Shown here piece by piece: positions 1-8,782 of a stretch of 64,000 nucleotides of DNA. Below the pieces are notes generated by a model that was not told where the DNA came from, did no database searches, and saw only the letters and a program-made list of their open reading frames with translations. This DNA is from Saprospirales bacterium (GTDB taxonomy: Bacteria > Bacteroidota > Bacteroidia > Chitinophagales > Saprospiraceae). The stretch is taken from assembly GCA_016719895.1 (NCBI GenBank), contig JADJYG010000003.1, positions 62,001 to 126,000 of the forward strand, written 5' to 3'. The stretch's first letter is position 1. Each line of letters begins with the position of its first letter. The position numbers and the translations under genes are program-made.

Positions 1-610
1 CCTCCAGCTCGAAGGCCTGGCCCTTCGCCTGGTACCGGTGCGGACCGCCAGCGAAAGCAACAGTTTTGGCATTATCGGAAGCGGCCGGGTGGCCACCGAC
101 ATCGCCTACCAGAACATCATGGAGAAATGGCACTGGGGCAACTTCGATAAAGAACGCCTGTATGTGGACCGCTCCTATATGCCCAGTCTGCAAACGATGC
201 GGGTCGGCATTATCCGGATTTCCAGACAACTGATCACCGAAGGGAAAAAAGACAAAGCCGAAGCGCTTGCAGATAAGTATTTCGATGTGTTCCCAGAGTT
301 CAACTTTACCTACGACCAGTTTGCCGCCTATATGGCCGATATCTATGCCCGGGCTGGCGCCAAACAGAAAGCTGCCGATAAAATACGGGCTGTTGCGAAA
401 ACACAGGAAGAGATCATGCGCTTTGTGAAATCGCAATCGCCCGACTTCCAGAAAGGCTACGAGCAAGATTTTCGCCTCGCCGCCGGCACGGCCCAGACCC
501 TGATCGGTATCGCCCAATTCATGCAAGACGAGGCGCTTCGCAAGGAACTGGAGGAACAGTTCAACCCGTACTTGCCCGCCGGACCTGCCTTGCCGCCTTT
601 GCCCAACTAA
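1..610 (+). CDS. DUF2723 family membrane protein, C-terminal part (5' truncated by window edge)
   Basis: The frame is open from base 2 and ends at the TAA at 608-610, so only about 200 C-terminal residues are present and the start lies outside the window. The pattern LEGLALRLVPV near the edge, followed by GRVATDIAYQNIMEKWHWGN, matches what I know of the end of DUF2723 proteins, large polytopic Bacteroidota membrane proteins annotated as putative protein O-mannosyl/glycosyltransferase-like. The visible part is soluble and mostly helical, resembling the TPR-like tail of that family, with segments such as AEALADKYFDVFP. No catalytic region is visible. The family assignment rests on this C-terminal similarity only; the substrate is unknown. 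Confidence 0.7.
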   Translation, partial: LQLEGLALRLVPVRTASESNSFGIIGSGRVATDIAYQNIMEKWHWGNFDKERLYVDRSYMPSLQTMRVGIIRISRQLITEGKKDKAEALADKYFDVFPEFNFTYDQFAAYMADIYARAGAKQKAADKIRAVAKTQEEIMRFVKSQSPDFQKGYEQDFRLAAGTAQTLIGIAQFMQDEALRKELEEQFNPYLPAGPALPPLPN

Positions 611-652
611 CGAAGACAGGATGGGCAGGGTTTTTCGTTCGTAGAGTGATGA

Positions 653-769
653 GACAGCATTAACAGGATTTCTCAGGATGGACAGGATTTTTTTTAAGCT
701 GAAAAGGGTTCTTTCCCAAAAACCTAAATTATAATCCTGTTGATCCTGCGAAATCCTGTTAATCTTGTC
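653..769. repeat. Long imperfect inverted repeat (AACAGGATT family)
   Basis: Two 37-base arms at 653-689 and 733-769 are inverted copies with about five mismatches and a 43-base spacer. Each arm contains repeated CAGGAT/ACAGGATT words. It lies downstream of the DUF2723 gene. It could fold as a long hairpin and act as a terminator, or be one copy of a dispersed palindromic repeat. The left arm runs into a T-rich stretch (688-695). Confidence 0.7.
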
Positions 770-804
770 CAATTCAAAAAAACACAGTCCTAACCATAGC
801 CACT

Positions 805-984
805 GTGCAACATTTCAATATCGAGATCAAGGCCCGCACCGCCCGGCAGGTGGAGATCCGGCGCTGGCTGCAGGAGCAGTGCGCATATTTTATAAAGGTA
901 TTTCAGATCGCTTCGGAAGATATCCTGGCGGAATCGTACAGCGATCTGATTTTAAACACGCCGGCTAAGACCTGGCCGGAATAA
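805..984 (+). pseudogene. Remnant of a CYTH-domain (class IV adenylate cyclase-like) gene
   Basis: Reading from a GTG at 805, the frame gives VQHFNIEIKARTARQ followed by VEIRRWLQEQ and ends with SEDILAESYSDLIL and a TAA at 982-984. The NIEIKAR start is the hallmark beginning of CYTH/class IV cyclase-type proteins. The ending resembles the EDL-x-SYSDLL tail that I recall from the same family. A complete member has about 170-180 residues, but only 59 codons lie here, so the centre appears to be deleted in frame. It follows the inverted repeat directly. It may be a decayed gene rather than a functional small protein. A larger overlapping frame from 765 is not convincing. Confidence 0.4.
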
Positions 985-1016
985 AAACCACACCGCCATT
1001 TTCCCGCCATTTTCCG

Positions 1017-1024
1017 TACCTTTG
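1017..1024 (+). promoter_or_regulatory. Bacteroidota -7 promoter element (TACCTTTG) for ruvX
   Basis: A perfect match to the Bacteroidota consensus TAnnTTTG ends nine bases before the ruvX ATG at 1034. The transcript leader would be very short or absent. No clear Shine-Dalgarno sequence lies between. Confidence 0.6.
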
Positions 1025-1033
1025 CGCCCGCTC

Positions 1034-1450
1034 ATGAGCCGTATTGTTGCCATCGACTTTGGATTGAAGCGCACCGGAATTGCCGTCACCGATCCGCTGA
1101 AAATTATTGCCAGTGCGCTCAGCACTGTGCCAACGGCCAGCGCGCTGGATTTCCTGACCCGGTATTGCGCGGAAGAGGAAGTCGAAAGTTTTGTGGTTGG
1201 CCTGCCGCTTTACCCCGATGGCAATCCGGCGCAGATAGCTGCCGCGGCTGACGCGTTTGCCAAACGTTTGGGCGAACTTTTTCCTGGAAAACCCGTTTTT
1301 CGTCAGGATGAACGCTATACCTCCAATGAAGCCAAACGGATCATTTTGGCAAGCGGCATTAAAAAACAAAAACGCCGGGATAAAACGCTGGTAGATAAGA
1401 TAGCCGCTGCTTTGATCCTCGAACAATTTATGCAAGCGAACCACTGGTAA
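1034..1450 (+). CDS. ruvX: Holliday junction resolvase-like protein RuvX/YqgF
   Basis: A 138-residue RNase H-fold protein. It opens with RIVAIDFGLKRTGIAVTDP, the strand with the first catalytic Asp (AIDFG) of YqgF proteins. It continues with FVVGLPLYPDG and the DERYTSNEA segment, which carry the conserved acidic residues. YqgF/RuvX proteins act in pre-16S rRNA 5' end processing and have been proposed as Holliday junction resolvases. The length matches the family. The frame is open to a TTG at 1022, but the ATG at 1034 fits the conserved N-terminus and the -7 element at 1017-1024. The def gene follows 32 bases downstream on the same strand. Confidence 0.93.
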   Translation: MSRIVAIDFGLKRTGIAVTDPLKIIASALSTVPTASALDFLTRYCAEEEVESFVVGLPLYPDGNPAQIAAAADAFAKRLGELFPGKPVFRQDERYTSNEAKRIILASGIKKQKRRDKTLVDKIAAALILEQFMQANHW

Positions 1451-1482
1451 TTCTTTCGGGCTTCAAACTTCGAACGCACAAC

Positions 1483-2049
1483 ATGATCCTTCCGATATAC
1501 GCTTACGGGCAGCCGGTTTTGAAGAAAGTTGCAGCGCCCATCGGGCCGGACTACCCTGGTTTGGCCGAACTTATCCTCAACATGTGGGAAACGATGTACC
1601 ATGCCGAAGGCGTTGGCCTGGCTGCGCCGCAAGTGGGCCTGCCTGTCCGTCTGTTTGTGATCGACACCCTGCAATTGGAAAAAAAGCAGAAGGAAAATTC
1701 GGAACCGGGCTTCAAAAAAGTTTTTTTAAATGCCCGCATTATCGACGAGACCGGCGATTTGTGGGCCTACGAAGAGGGCTGCCTGAGCATCCCGCGTATC
1801 AGCGGCGACGTGGAGCGCCCGCCGGCCATCCGCCTGCGCTACCAGGATGAAAATTTTCAGGAATTCGAAGCGTCCTTTTCCGGTATCAATGCCCGGGTGA
1901 TCCAGCACGAATACGACCATATCGAAGGCGTGCTGTTTACCGAACGCCTCAAACCCCTCAAGCGGCGCCTGATCCAACGCAAACTGGAAGATATCCGCAA
2001 CGGAAAAATCGCCACCGACTACAAAATGCGTTATTACAACGCCCGCTAA
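1483..2049 (+). CDS. def: Peptide deformylase
   Basis: A 188-residue metalloenzyme that removes the formyl group from the N-terminal methionine of nascent proteins in the cytosol. All three family motifs are visible: GVGLAAPQ at residues 43-50, EEGCLSIP at 97-104 with the metal-ligand Cys100, and QHEYDH at 141-146 with the two His ligands and the catalytic Glu. The length is normal for a type I enzyme, and the MILPIYAYGQPVL start matches Bacteroidota homologues. It follows ruvX closely and probably shares its transcript. Its stop codon is followed directly by the ATG of a small open frame at 2050. Confidence 0.96.
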   Translation: MILPIYAYGQPVLKKVAAPIGPDYPGLAELILNMWETMYHAEGVGLAAPQVGLPVRLFVIDTLQLEKKQKENSEPGFKKVFLNARIIDETGDLWAYEEGCLSIPRISGDVERPPAIRLRYQDENFQEFEASFSGINARVIQHEYDHIEGVLFTERLKPLKRRLIQRKLEDIRNGKIATDYKMRYYNAR

Positions 2050-2184
2050 ATGCCCTGCGCGGAAACCTGTCAGGTGAAAATGACCTATTCGAAAGAAACG
2101 CTTTTTCGTGAGTACCTGCTGCGCTATTTGTTCGGCATCGTTTCGGAAAAAGGATTGCCCATTATGAAAGCAAAATTATCCTGA
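2050..2184 (+). CDS. Possible 44-residue small protein
   Basis: An ATG directly abuts the def stop codon and opens a 44-codon frame ending one base before the next gene (TGA, T, ATG at 2182-2188). The product begins MPCAETCQVKMTYSKETLFR and ends KGLPIMKAKLS. I recognise no family. The tight fit between two genes, and an internal ATG at 2080 that could start a 34-residue form, argue for translation. The short length and lack of homology argue against. It could equally be the spacer between def and the efflux operon. Confidence 0.3.
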   Translation: MPCAETCQVKMTYSKETLFREYLLRYLFGIVSEKGLPIMKAKLS

Positions 2185-2185
2185 T

Positions 2186-3541
2186 ATGCACCGTATTTTC
2201 CTACATTCCCTATCTTTAATTTGCCTTCTGGTATTCGGGCAAAGCGCCACGGTTATTGGCCAGACGGCCATGCGCCTGGCAGATTGCGTTCAATACGCCC
2301 TCGACAATCACCCGCAGGTGCAGATAGCCAAACTCCAGATTGCCGATGCCGACTGCCAGATCAAGGAGAACACTGCCATTGGTTTGCCGCAAATTTCTGC
2401 CGGTATCGATTACCAGTACTTCATCAAACGCCCGGGTATTCCGGCCAGCGTATTCCAATTCGGTTCCTCCGGCCCCGGGGCCGATTCGCTGGACGACGTT
2501 CGCATCGTATTCAGTTCCAAACACAGCCTCAGCCCAAGCATAACCCTCCAGCAACTCCTGTTCAGCAACAGCTACCTGACCGGCCTGAAGGCAGCCCGCC
2601 ATTACCGCCAGTTTGTGCAGCTCCAGCAGGCCGTCACGCAGAAAACCCTGCGCGACCAGGTAACAGACGCCTATCTTCCGGCGCTTCTGATTGCTGAAAA
2701 CCTGCTCATCCTGGATAAAAACATCGCCAACCTCGAAAAACTGCTCCAGGAAACCCAGGCCACCAATCAGGCGGGTTTTGCCGAACAACTCGATGTCGAC
2801 CGCCTTCAACTGGCGCTCTCCAGCCTTCGTACAGAGCGCGAAAACCTGGCCCGCCAGCGCGATATCGTCGTCAATATCCTTAAAATGGCTATGGGCATGC
2901 CGGTAAAACAGGAATTGAGCCTTTCCGACGACCTCGGCGCCCTGATGGCGCAATATGCCGATGCCGACCTGACTGCCGGACTCAATTATATGAACCGGCC
3001 GGAGTACGTTGCCTTGCTCAAAGGGCGCGAACTCCGCCTCCTCCAGGCCGACCTTTACCGCAAACCCTGGATGCCCACGGTGGCTGGTTTTGTGCAATAC
3101 CAGCCCGGCTGGCAAGGCGGTTTTGCAGAGGGCAACAAATGGTTTTTCATCCCCTCGGCAATTGCCGGCATTTCGGTCCAAATCCCGATTTGGGATGGCG
3201 GCGCCAACGCCGCCCGGCACGAACGCGCTATCATCGCCGCCCAGGCGATTGACGCGCAACAACAATTACTCGAAAATGCCTTCGACCTGGAGATCGAAAC
3301 CGCCCGCAAACAATACCTGAATGCCTCCGAACGGGTCGGCAGCCAGCAACAAAACCTGGAACTGGCGCAGCGCATTTACAATACCACCCAAACGAAGTAT
3401 AAAGCCGGCGTGGGCTCCAGCTTCGAATTGGTGAGCGCCGAACAACAACTGTACGCCGCCCAGCAAGCCCTTATGAACGCTCAATTTGACCTGCTAACGG
3501 CAAAAGTGACTATTCGAAAAGCACTCGGAGCGACGAAGTGA
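2186..3541 (+). CDS. TolC-family outer membrane efflux protein
   Basis: A 451-residue outer membrane factor. Residues 1-26 look like a Sec signal peptide (MHRIFLHSLSLICLLVFGQS). The mature part starts with the typical MRLADCVQYALDNHPQVQIA helix and contains two similar halves of long amphipathic helices, as in TolC trimers. The late motif QRIYNTTQTKYKAGVGSSFELVSA corresponds to the conserved second-repeat segment of the family. It is the first gene of an outer membrane factor, adaptor, RND pump cluster reading on the plus strand. Its stop TGA overlaps an ATG at 3538. The exported substrate cannot be told from sequence. Confidence 0.9.
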   Translation: MHRIFLHSLSLICLLVFGQSATVIGQTAMRLADCVQYALDNHPQVQIAKLQIADADCQIKENTAIGLPQISAGIDYQYFIKRPGIPASVFQFGSSGPGADSLDDVRIVFSSKHSLSPSITLQQLLFSNSYLTGLKAARHYRQFVQLQQAVTQKTLRDQVTDAYLPALLIAENLLILDKNIANLEKLLQETQATNQAGFAEQLDVDRLQLALSSLRTERENLARQRDIVVNILKMAMGMPVKQELSLSDDLGALMAQYADADLTAGLNYMNRPEYVALLKGRELRLLQADLYRKPWMPTVAGFVQYQPGWQGGFAEGNKWFFIPSAIAGISVQIPIWDGGANAARHERAIIAAQAIDAQQQLLENAFDLEIETARKQYLNASERVGSQQQNLELAQRIYNTTQTKYKAGVGSSFELVSAEQQLYAAQQALMNAQFDLLTAKVTIRKALGATK

Positions 3542-3612
3542 CGGGTAGCGCGTTTGCCGCTACCCCGCTATTCCTCCATTGCGCTATCCTGATTTCTAAA
3601 AATTACCCATTC

Positions 3613-4740
3613 ATGAAAAATAATGCTCGCATTTCTTTTGCGCTCTTGTCCCTGACCCTGCTGGCAGCAGCCTGCGGAGGAGGCCAACCCAAAGACAAAT
3701 CGGCCCAACTGGCCGCACTGAAAGACCAGAAGGCTGCCCTGGAGGCTCAAATTGCCCAACTGGAAAATGAAGCCGGCGGCACGCCCGGGGTGTCCAAACA
3801 TATCCGCACGGTGGGGCTGACCGAGCTTCAACCACAACTTTTCCGGCATTTTATCGACCTCCAGGGCAAGGTGGATGCCGAGGACAACGTCCCGGTCACG
3901 GCCAAAATGGCAGGCCAGATTACCCGCGTATTAATCAAAAATGGCGATGCCGTGAAGAAAGGGCAGCTCCTGGCAGCACTGGATGACGAACTCATGCTCA
4001 AAGGCCTGTCCGAACTCGAACTGCAGCTCCGGACCGCCGAGGATATCTACAACCGGCAAAAAGGCCTGTGGGATCAGAAGATCGGGACAGAGGTTCAGTT
4101 TATCCAGGCCCGCACCAACAAAGAAGCCCTCGAACAGCGCATTGCCACCACCAAAGAGCAGTGGCAGTATACCAAAATTTACGCCCCAATCAGCGGTACG
4201 GTGGATATGGTGATCCTGAAAGCCGGGCAAGCTATTGCGCCAGGCTCACCCCTGTGCCATATTATCAACATGGGGCAATTAAAAATTACCGGCCAGGTGC
4301 CCGAGGCCTATGCCGCCAAGGTCCGCCAGGGATATGCAGTGCAGCTCTTTTTTCCCGATCTGAACAAGGAAGTAGCCTCCCGGGTGTCCTACGTGAGTAA
4401 ATCCATCAACCCGACCAACCGGACCTTTACCGTGGAGTGCGCCCTGCCGGCCGGCGCCGATTACCGGGCCAATATGATCGCTGTGATGAAAATCATCGAT
4501 TATCAGAATCCGCGGGCGATTGTCGTGCCGGTCAACCTGATCCAAACCGCTGAAGACGGCGATTTTGTGCTGGTAGCCGATAAAACAGGCGATAAGCAGG
4601 CCGTGGTGCGCAAGGCAAACGTTCGCCAGGGCGGCACGTACAACGGTATGGTGGAAATCACCGGGGGCCTGAATCCCGGCGACCTGGCCATTTCCACCGG
4701 GTTTCAGGACGTGAATAACGGGGAGACGGTGGCGTTTTAG
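3613..4740 (+). CDS. RND efflux periplasmic adaptor lipoprotein (HlyD/AcrA type)
   Basis: A 375-residue membrane fusion protein. From the ATG at 3613 it has a lipoprotein signal peptide with lipobox LAAAC (Cys21), so the start at 3613 is preferred over the in-frame ATG at 3538, which would bury the signal. A short coiled-coil of Leu/Ala heptads follows (residues about 28-48). Then come the barrel/lipoyl segments GQITRVLIKNGDAVKKGQLL and IYAPISGTVDMVILKAGQ and a C-terminal membrane-proximal domain. It bridges the inner membrane pump and the TolC-like channel. The pump gene normally follows directly, but here two small minus-strand genes intervene (4737-5247). Confidence 0.9.
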   Translation: MKNNARISFALLSLTLLAAACGGGQPKDKSAQLAALKDQKAALEAQIAQLENEAGGTPGVSKHIRTVGLTELQPQLFRHFIDLQGKVDAEDNVPVTAKMAGQITRVLIKNGDAVKKGQLLAALDDELMLKGLSELELQLRTAEDIYNRQKGLWDQKIGTEVQFIQARTNKEALEQRIATTKEQWQYTKIYAPISGTVDMVILKAGQAIAPGSPLCHIINMGQLKITGQVPEAYAAKVRQGYAVQLFFPDLNKEVASRVSYVSKSINPTNRTFTVECALPAGADYRANMIAVMKIIDYQNPRAIVVPVNLIQTAEDGDFVLVADKTGDKQAVVRKANVRQGGTYNGMVEITGGLNPGDLAISTGFQDVNNGETVAF

Positions 4741-5045
4741 GCGGAAACAGGTTCTTCTCCCCAGTTACGAAGGATTGTGCTAACGCTAACAAACCTGTCA
4801 AGCGCAGGTTGAATAGCACGTAAACTTTCTGGTGAAAGTGTTTGCAAATATTTGGCGATAGCATGGATATGATTTGCCTGCGCTCTTAAATAAACTTGCC
4901 AGGCCATCCGACGGTCCTGTGGTGAAAGTGAATAAATAAATGGCCGCCAATGGTTTAACATAAAATCTTCAGCGTCTATTTTGGGCTTGGCTTCAATGGA
5001 TTGATTTATTAGGTTAGTAAGTTTTTCTATTTCAACCTGCGTCAT
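4737..5045 (-). CDS. Hypothetical protein, second gene of a small antisense pair
   Basis: A 102-residue soluble, helical protein beginning MTQVEIEKLTNLINQSIEAK and ending with ILRNWGEEPVSA. I do not recognise a family. It contains a tryptophan-rich centre (HWRPFIYSLSPQDRRMAWQ). Its start overlaps the end of the upstream minus-strand gene (5032-5247) by 14 bases, which points to translational coupling. Its stop region overlaps the last four bases of the adaptor gene on the other strand. Two tiny coupled genes with their own promoter, wedged in an operon, recall toxin-antitoxin or small mobile cassettes, but no sequence motif supports a specific role. Confidence 0.6.
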   Translation of the reverse strand: MTQVEIEKLTNLINQSIEAKPKIDAEDFMLNHWRPFIYSLSPQDRRMAWQVYLRAQANHIHAIAKYLQTLSPESLRAIQPALDRFVSVSTILRNWGEEPVSA

Positions 5046-5247
5046 AGTTTAACTTTTTTAAGAGCGCTTGAATCATGAGGATATCGTCCAAAATCTGGTC
5101 CCGGGTGGTAATTAACTCCCGATGGCTAATGCCACTCTCCAGAATTTCATCTTCCATTACATTCAAAAGATGAAGTGATTTGAATTTGGCGGCTAATAAT
5201 ATTTCCAATTCTGGAAGTGACAGGTTTTTTATGTCATCAAATTCCAT
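5032..5247 (-). CDS. Hypothetical protein, first gene of a small antisense pair
   Basis: A 71-residue acidic helical protein, MEFDDIKNLSLPELEILLAA at its start and ILMIQALLKKLNYDAG at its end. No known domain is recognised. The ATG (CAT at 5245-5247) lies 19 bases downstream of a perfect minus-strand -7 element TATATTTG (5267-5274), supporting it as the first gene of a two-gene transcript with the 4737-5045 gene. Its size and small partner resemble the antitoxin position of a toxin-antitoxin pair, but this is inference from architecture only. Confidence 0.6.
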   Translation of the reverse strand: MEFDDIKNLSLPELEILLAAKFKSLHLLNVMEDEILESGISHRELITTRDQILDDILMIQALLKKLNYDAG

Positions 5248-5266
5248 AGGGTCAATTTCTTTTTTA

Positions 5267-5274
5267 CAAATATA
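5267..5274 (-). promoter_or_regulatory. -7 promoter element (TATATTTG) for the antisense pair
   Basis: The plus strand reads CAAATATA, giving a perfect TAnnTTTG on the minus strand upstream of the 5247 start. It lies between the pair and the pump start at 5303. Confidence 0.5.
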
Positions 5275-5302
5275 ATCACTTCAGCACTCAATCTCTTCTG
5301 AA

Positions 5303-8300
5303 ATGAAAGAATTTAAACCAACCTCCTGGTCCATCGATAACCGCACGAGCATTTTTATTATAACGGTGCTTATCACGCTCGCCGGTATCATGTCGTATAA
5401 TTCGCTGCCCAAAGAGCAGTTTCCCGACGTGGTGGTGCCCACCATTTTTGTCTCCACGATCTACCCCGGTGCTTCGCCCTCCGATATGGAGCAGCTGGTG
5501 ACCAAGCCGATCGAAAAACAACTGAAAGGCATTGCCGGGGTGAAAAAAGTAACCTCTTCCTCCGTGCAGGATTTTTCCAGCATTATCGTCGAGTTTAATA
5601 CCAGCCTCGACGTGGTCCTGTGTAAAAACAAGGTGAAAGACGCCGTGGATAAAGCCAAGCGCGACCTCCCGAACGACCTGCTCGACGACCCTGCGGTAAC
5701 GGAATTCGACATTTCGGAAATACCGATTATGAACGTCAATATTTCCGGCGATTTCAGCCTCGACAAGCTAAAAGAATATGCCGAAAAATTGAAGGACCGG
5801 ATCGAAGAACTGCGCGAAATCACCCGCGTGGATATGGTAGGCACCCTGGAAAAAGAAGTGCAGGTGAATGTGGATAAATACAAAATGGCCGCAGCCCAGC
5901 TCAGCTTTCGCGATATTGAAAACGCCATCGCTTTTGAAAACATGACGATTTCCGCCGGCAATGTCGATATCGGCGGCATGACGCGTTCCATCTCTATTCG
6001 CGGCGATTTTACCGGCATCGAACAAATCAAAAATATCATCATCGCCTCGCAGTCGGGGGCCATTCTGTACCTCAAAGACGTGGCCGAGGTAAAAATGGGC
6101 TACGAAGAACAGGAAAGCTTCAGCCGGCTGAACGGGAAAAACGTTATTGCGCTCAATGTAATCAAACGCAGCGGTGAAAACCTGATCAATGCCTCCGACA
6201 AGATCAAGGAGATCGTGGAGGAAATGAAAGGGAGTGATTTCCCCGCCAACCTCAACGTGGTTATCACCGGCGATCAGAGCCGGTCCACGCGGGTGACCCT
6301 GCACGACCTGATCAACACGATCATCATCGGCTTTATCCTGGTGACCATTATCCTGATGTTCTTCATGGGCGGCACGAACGCTGTTTTTGTAGCCATGTCG
6401 GTGCCCCTGTCGATGTGTATTGCTTTTATGCTGTTGCCGGCGTTCGGATTCACCCTGAACATGATTGTCCTGTTTGCCTTCCTGCTGGGGCTGGGTATTG
6501 TGGTGGACGACGCCATTGTCGTCATTGAAAATACCCACCGGATCTACCAGGAGGAAAAACTGGACGTGGTCACGGCAGCCAAAAAAGCCGCCAGCGAAGT
6601 ATTTTTGCCGGTGCTTTCAGGTACCGCCACCACCCTGGCGCCGTTCTTTCCGCTGGTCTTCTGGGGCGGTATTTTCGGTAAATTCATGCATTTCTGCCCG
6701 TTACGATTATTATTACCCTCACGGCTTCCCTGGTGGTGGCCTACATCATCAACCCCGTTTTTGCGGTTTGGTTTATGCGCCGCGAGGGCGACGATTCGGT
6801 AAAAACCGACCCGAAAAAAGCGCGCCGGCGCACTATTGCCGGCTATGTATTGTACGCCCTGGCCACGGCCTATTTTTATGCCAACGGCAATCTGTTTATG
6901 GGCAACCTGTTGGTGGCGCTGGCACTGCTGCTGGTGTTGTACCGGTACGTCCTGGATGGCGTGGTTACAAGGTTTCAGACGCGGGCCTGGCCGGCGATTC
7001 AGAACGTATATGCCGGTTTTCTCGAGTTTGCCCTGAAACGCCCCTGGACCATGCTGGTCGGTATGTTTGTGCTGCTGATCGGCTCTTGCGGCATTACCGC
7101 CTCGCGGCAAGCCAATATCGTGTTGTTCCCAAAAGCCGACCCCAATTTTATTTATGTCTACCTCAACATGCCCGTTGGAACGGATGTGAACGTCACGGAC
7201 TCCCTGACGCGGGTGATGGAACAAAAGGTTATGGAAGTGCTCGGGCCGGATAACCCGGTTGTGGAATCGGTCATTGCCAACGTGGCGCTGAACGCTTCGG
7301 AAGACCAGTTTGACCGCTCTGCCACCTCCAACAAGGGCAAAGTCGGCGTGGCCTTCGTGGAATTCGGCAAACGCCACGGGGTGAGCACCAAAGCGTATAT
7401 GGACAAAATCCGCGAGGCGACCAGGGGCATTATTCCCGGCGCTGAAATCACGGTGGACCAAGAGCAGGGTGGTCCGCCGACGCCCAAACCCGTTTCCGTG
7501 GAAATCCGCGGCGACGACTTCGATCAGCTCACCCGGGTCTCGATGGCCGTCAAACGCTACCTCGATTCGCTGGCCATCCCCGGTGTGGAAGAGTTGCGCA
7601 GCGACCTTATTGTGTCCAAACCCGAAATCAATATACAGATCGACCGCGACCGCGCCAACCGCGAGGGCATCAGCACCGCCCAGATCGGCGGCGAGTTCCG
7701 GACGGCTATTCTCGGCAAAGAAGCCAGCAAATTTCGCGACGGCGAAGACGAGGTGCCGATCAACATTCGCCTGCAAAAAGACCAGCGCGAGAACATCAAT
7801 GCCGTGGAAAACCTCAATATCACCTTCCGCGACATGAACATGGGCGGCGCCCTGCGCTCGGTGCCCATGGCAGCCCTGGCAGAGGTGAAATACCGCAATA
7901 CGTTCGGCGGCATTCGCCGCAAGGACCAGGAGCGCATGGTGACGCTGGCGTCCAACATCACCGCCGAGTATCAGCCCAGGCAAACCGAGGTGGTCAATGC
8001 GGTAAAAGCCGCTCTGCTCGGCCTGCCGAAGTACGAGGGTATAACGGTAGGTTTTGCCGGTGAAGACGCCGAAATGATGGATGCCATGAACTTCCTCGGG
8101 CGTTCGCTGATCATCTCCCTATTTATCATTTTGCTGATCCTCGTCACCCAGTTCAACTCCTTCGGTAAAACCCTGATCATTCTCACTGAAGTCATTTTCT
8201 CCATCATCGGCGTATTACTGGGCATGGCTATTTTCGACATGGACTTTTCGGTGATCATGATGGGTGTGGGCATTGTGGCCCTGGCGGGTATCGTGGTGCG

Positions 8301-8655
8301 AAACGGTATCCTGCTCGTCGAATTCACCGACCACCTTCGCCAACGCGGGATGAACGTGCACGACGCCATCGTGGAGGCCGGCCGTATCCGGATGACCCCC
8401 GTTTTGCTGACCGCCACTGCGGCTATCCTGGGCCTTATTCCACTGGCGGTAGGCTTTAATATCGACTTTGAAAGTTTGTTTGCCAGCGGCGATCCCAAGA
8501 TATACTTCGGCGGCGATTCGGTGGCGTTTTGGGGCCCGCTGTCGTGGACCATCGTGTTTGGCCTGGGCTTCGCCACCTTCATCACGCTCATTATCCTGCC
8601 GGTAATGTACCTGAAAGGCTGGCAACTGAAACGGTGGTGGGCCGAGAAGGTGTGA
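5303..8655 (+). pseudogene. RND-family multidrug efflux permease, broken by a one-base frameshift
   Basis: Two overlapping frames (5303-6802 and 6733-8655) together encode one RND inner membrane pump of about 1,117 residues, the normal size. The first part holds the porter domain and the first membrane half, including LGLGIVVDDAIVVIENTHR, the conserved TM4 Asp pair. The second holds the rest of that half, the second porter domain and TM7-12 with the segment GIVALAGIVVRNGILLVEF. The frame is lost around 6692-6696: CAT TTC TG should read CAT TTC CTG to give HFLPVTIIITL, so a single C is missing at 6694. The site is not a canonical slippery heptamer. It is a recent mutation or an assembly error. 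The pump belongs with the TolC and adaptor genes upstream. Confidence 0.85.
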
Positions 8656-8730
8656 AACCGCGGTGGACGGTGGACGGTAGACGGCCTGCCCCGAAACCTC
8701 GGGGGTAGACGGTGGACGGCAGATGGCAGA
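8656..8730. repeat. Low-complexity GTGGACGG/GTAGACGG repeats
   Basis: The spacer after the pump stop contains several degenerate copies of GGTGGACGG/GGTAGACGG and a small inverted repeat CCCCGAAACCTCGGGG near 8688-8704. It looks like non-coding dispersed repeat sequence rather than a gene. Confidence 0.5.
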
Positions 8731-8771
8731 CGGCGCGTAAGGACCGGGTTGGTTTTTACGCGCCGTTTTTT
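8731..8771 (+). terminator. Rho-independent terminator of the efflux operon
   Basis: A perfect 10-base stem CGGCGCGTAA (8731-8740) pairs with TTACGCGCCG (8756-8765) around a 15-base loop and is followed by six T (8766-8771). It lies between the convergent pump gene and the minus-strand SH3 gene. Confidence 0.8.
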
Positions 8772-8782
8772 GTGCGCTTTGC

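Noticed and set aside
765..968. 67-residue open frame from a TTG
   Set aside because: It overlaps the CYTH-like remnant in another frame and shows no family features.
6685..6735. Programmed ribosomal frameshift in the RND pump
   Set aside because: No slippery heptamer or downstream pseudoknot was recognised, and such regulation is not known for RND pumps.
6544..7983. 479-residue minus-strand open frame opposite the RND pump
   Set aside because: It lies antisense to clear RND sequence, has no motif, and is explained by high G+C codon bias.
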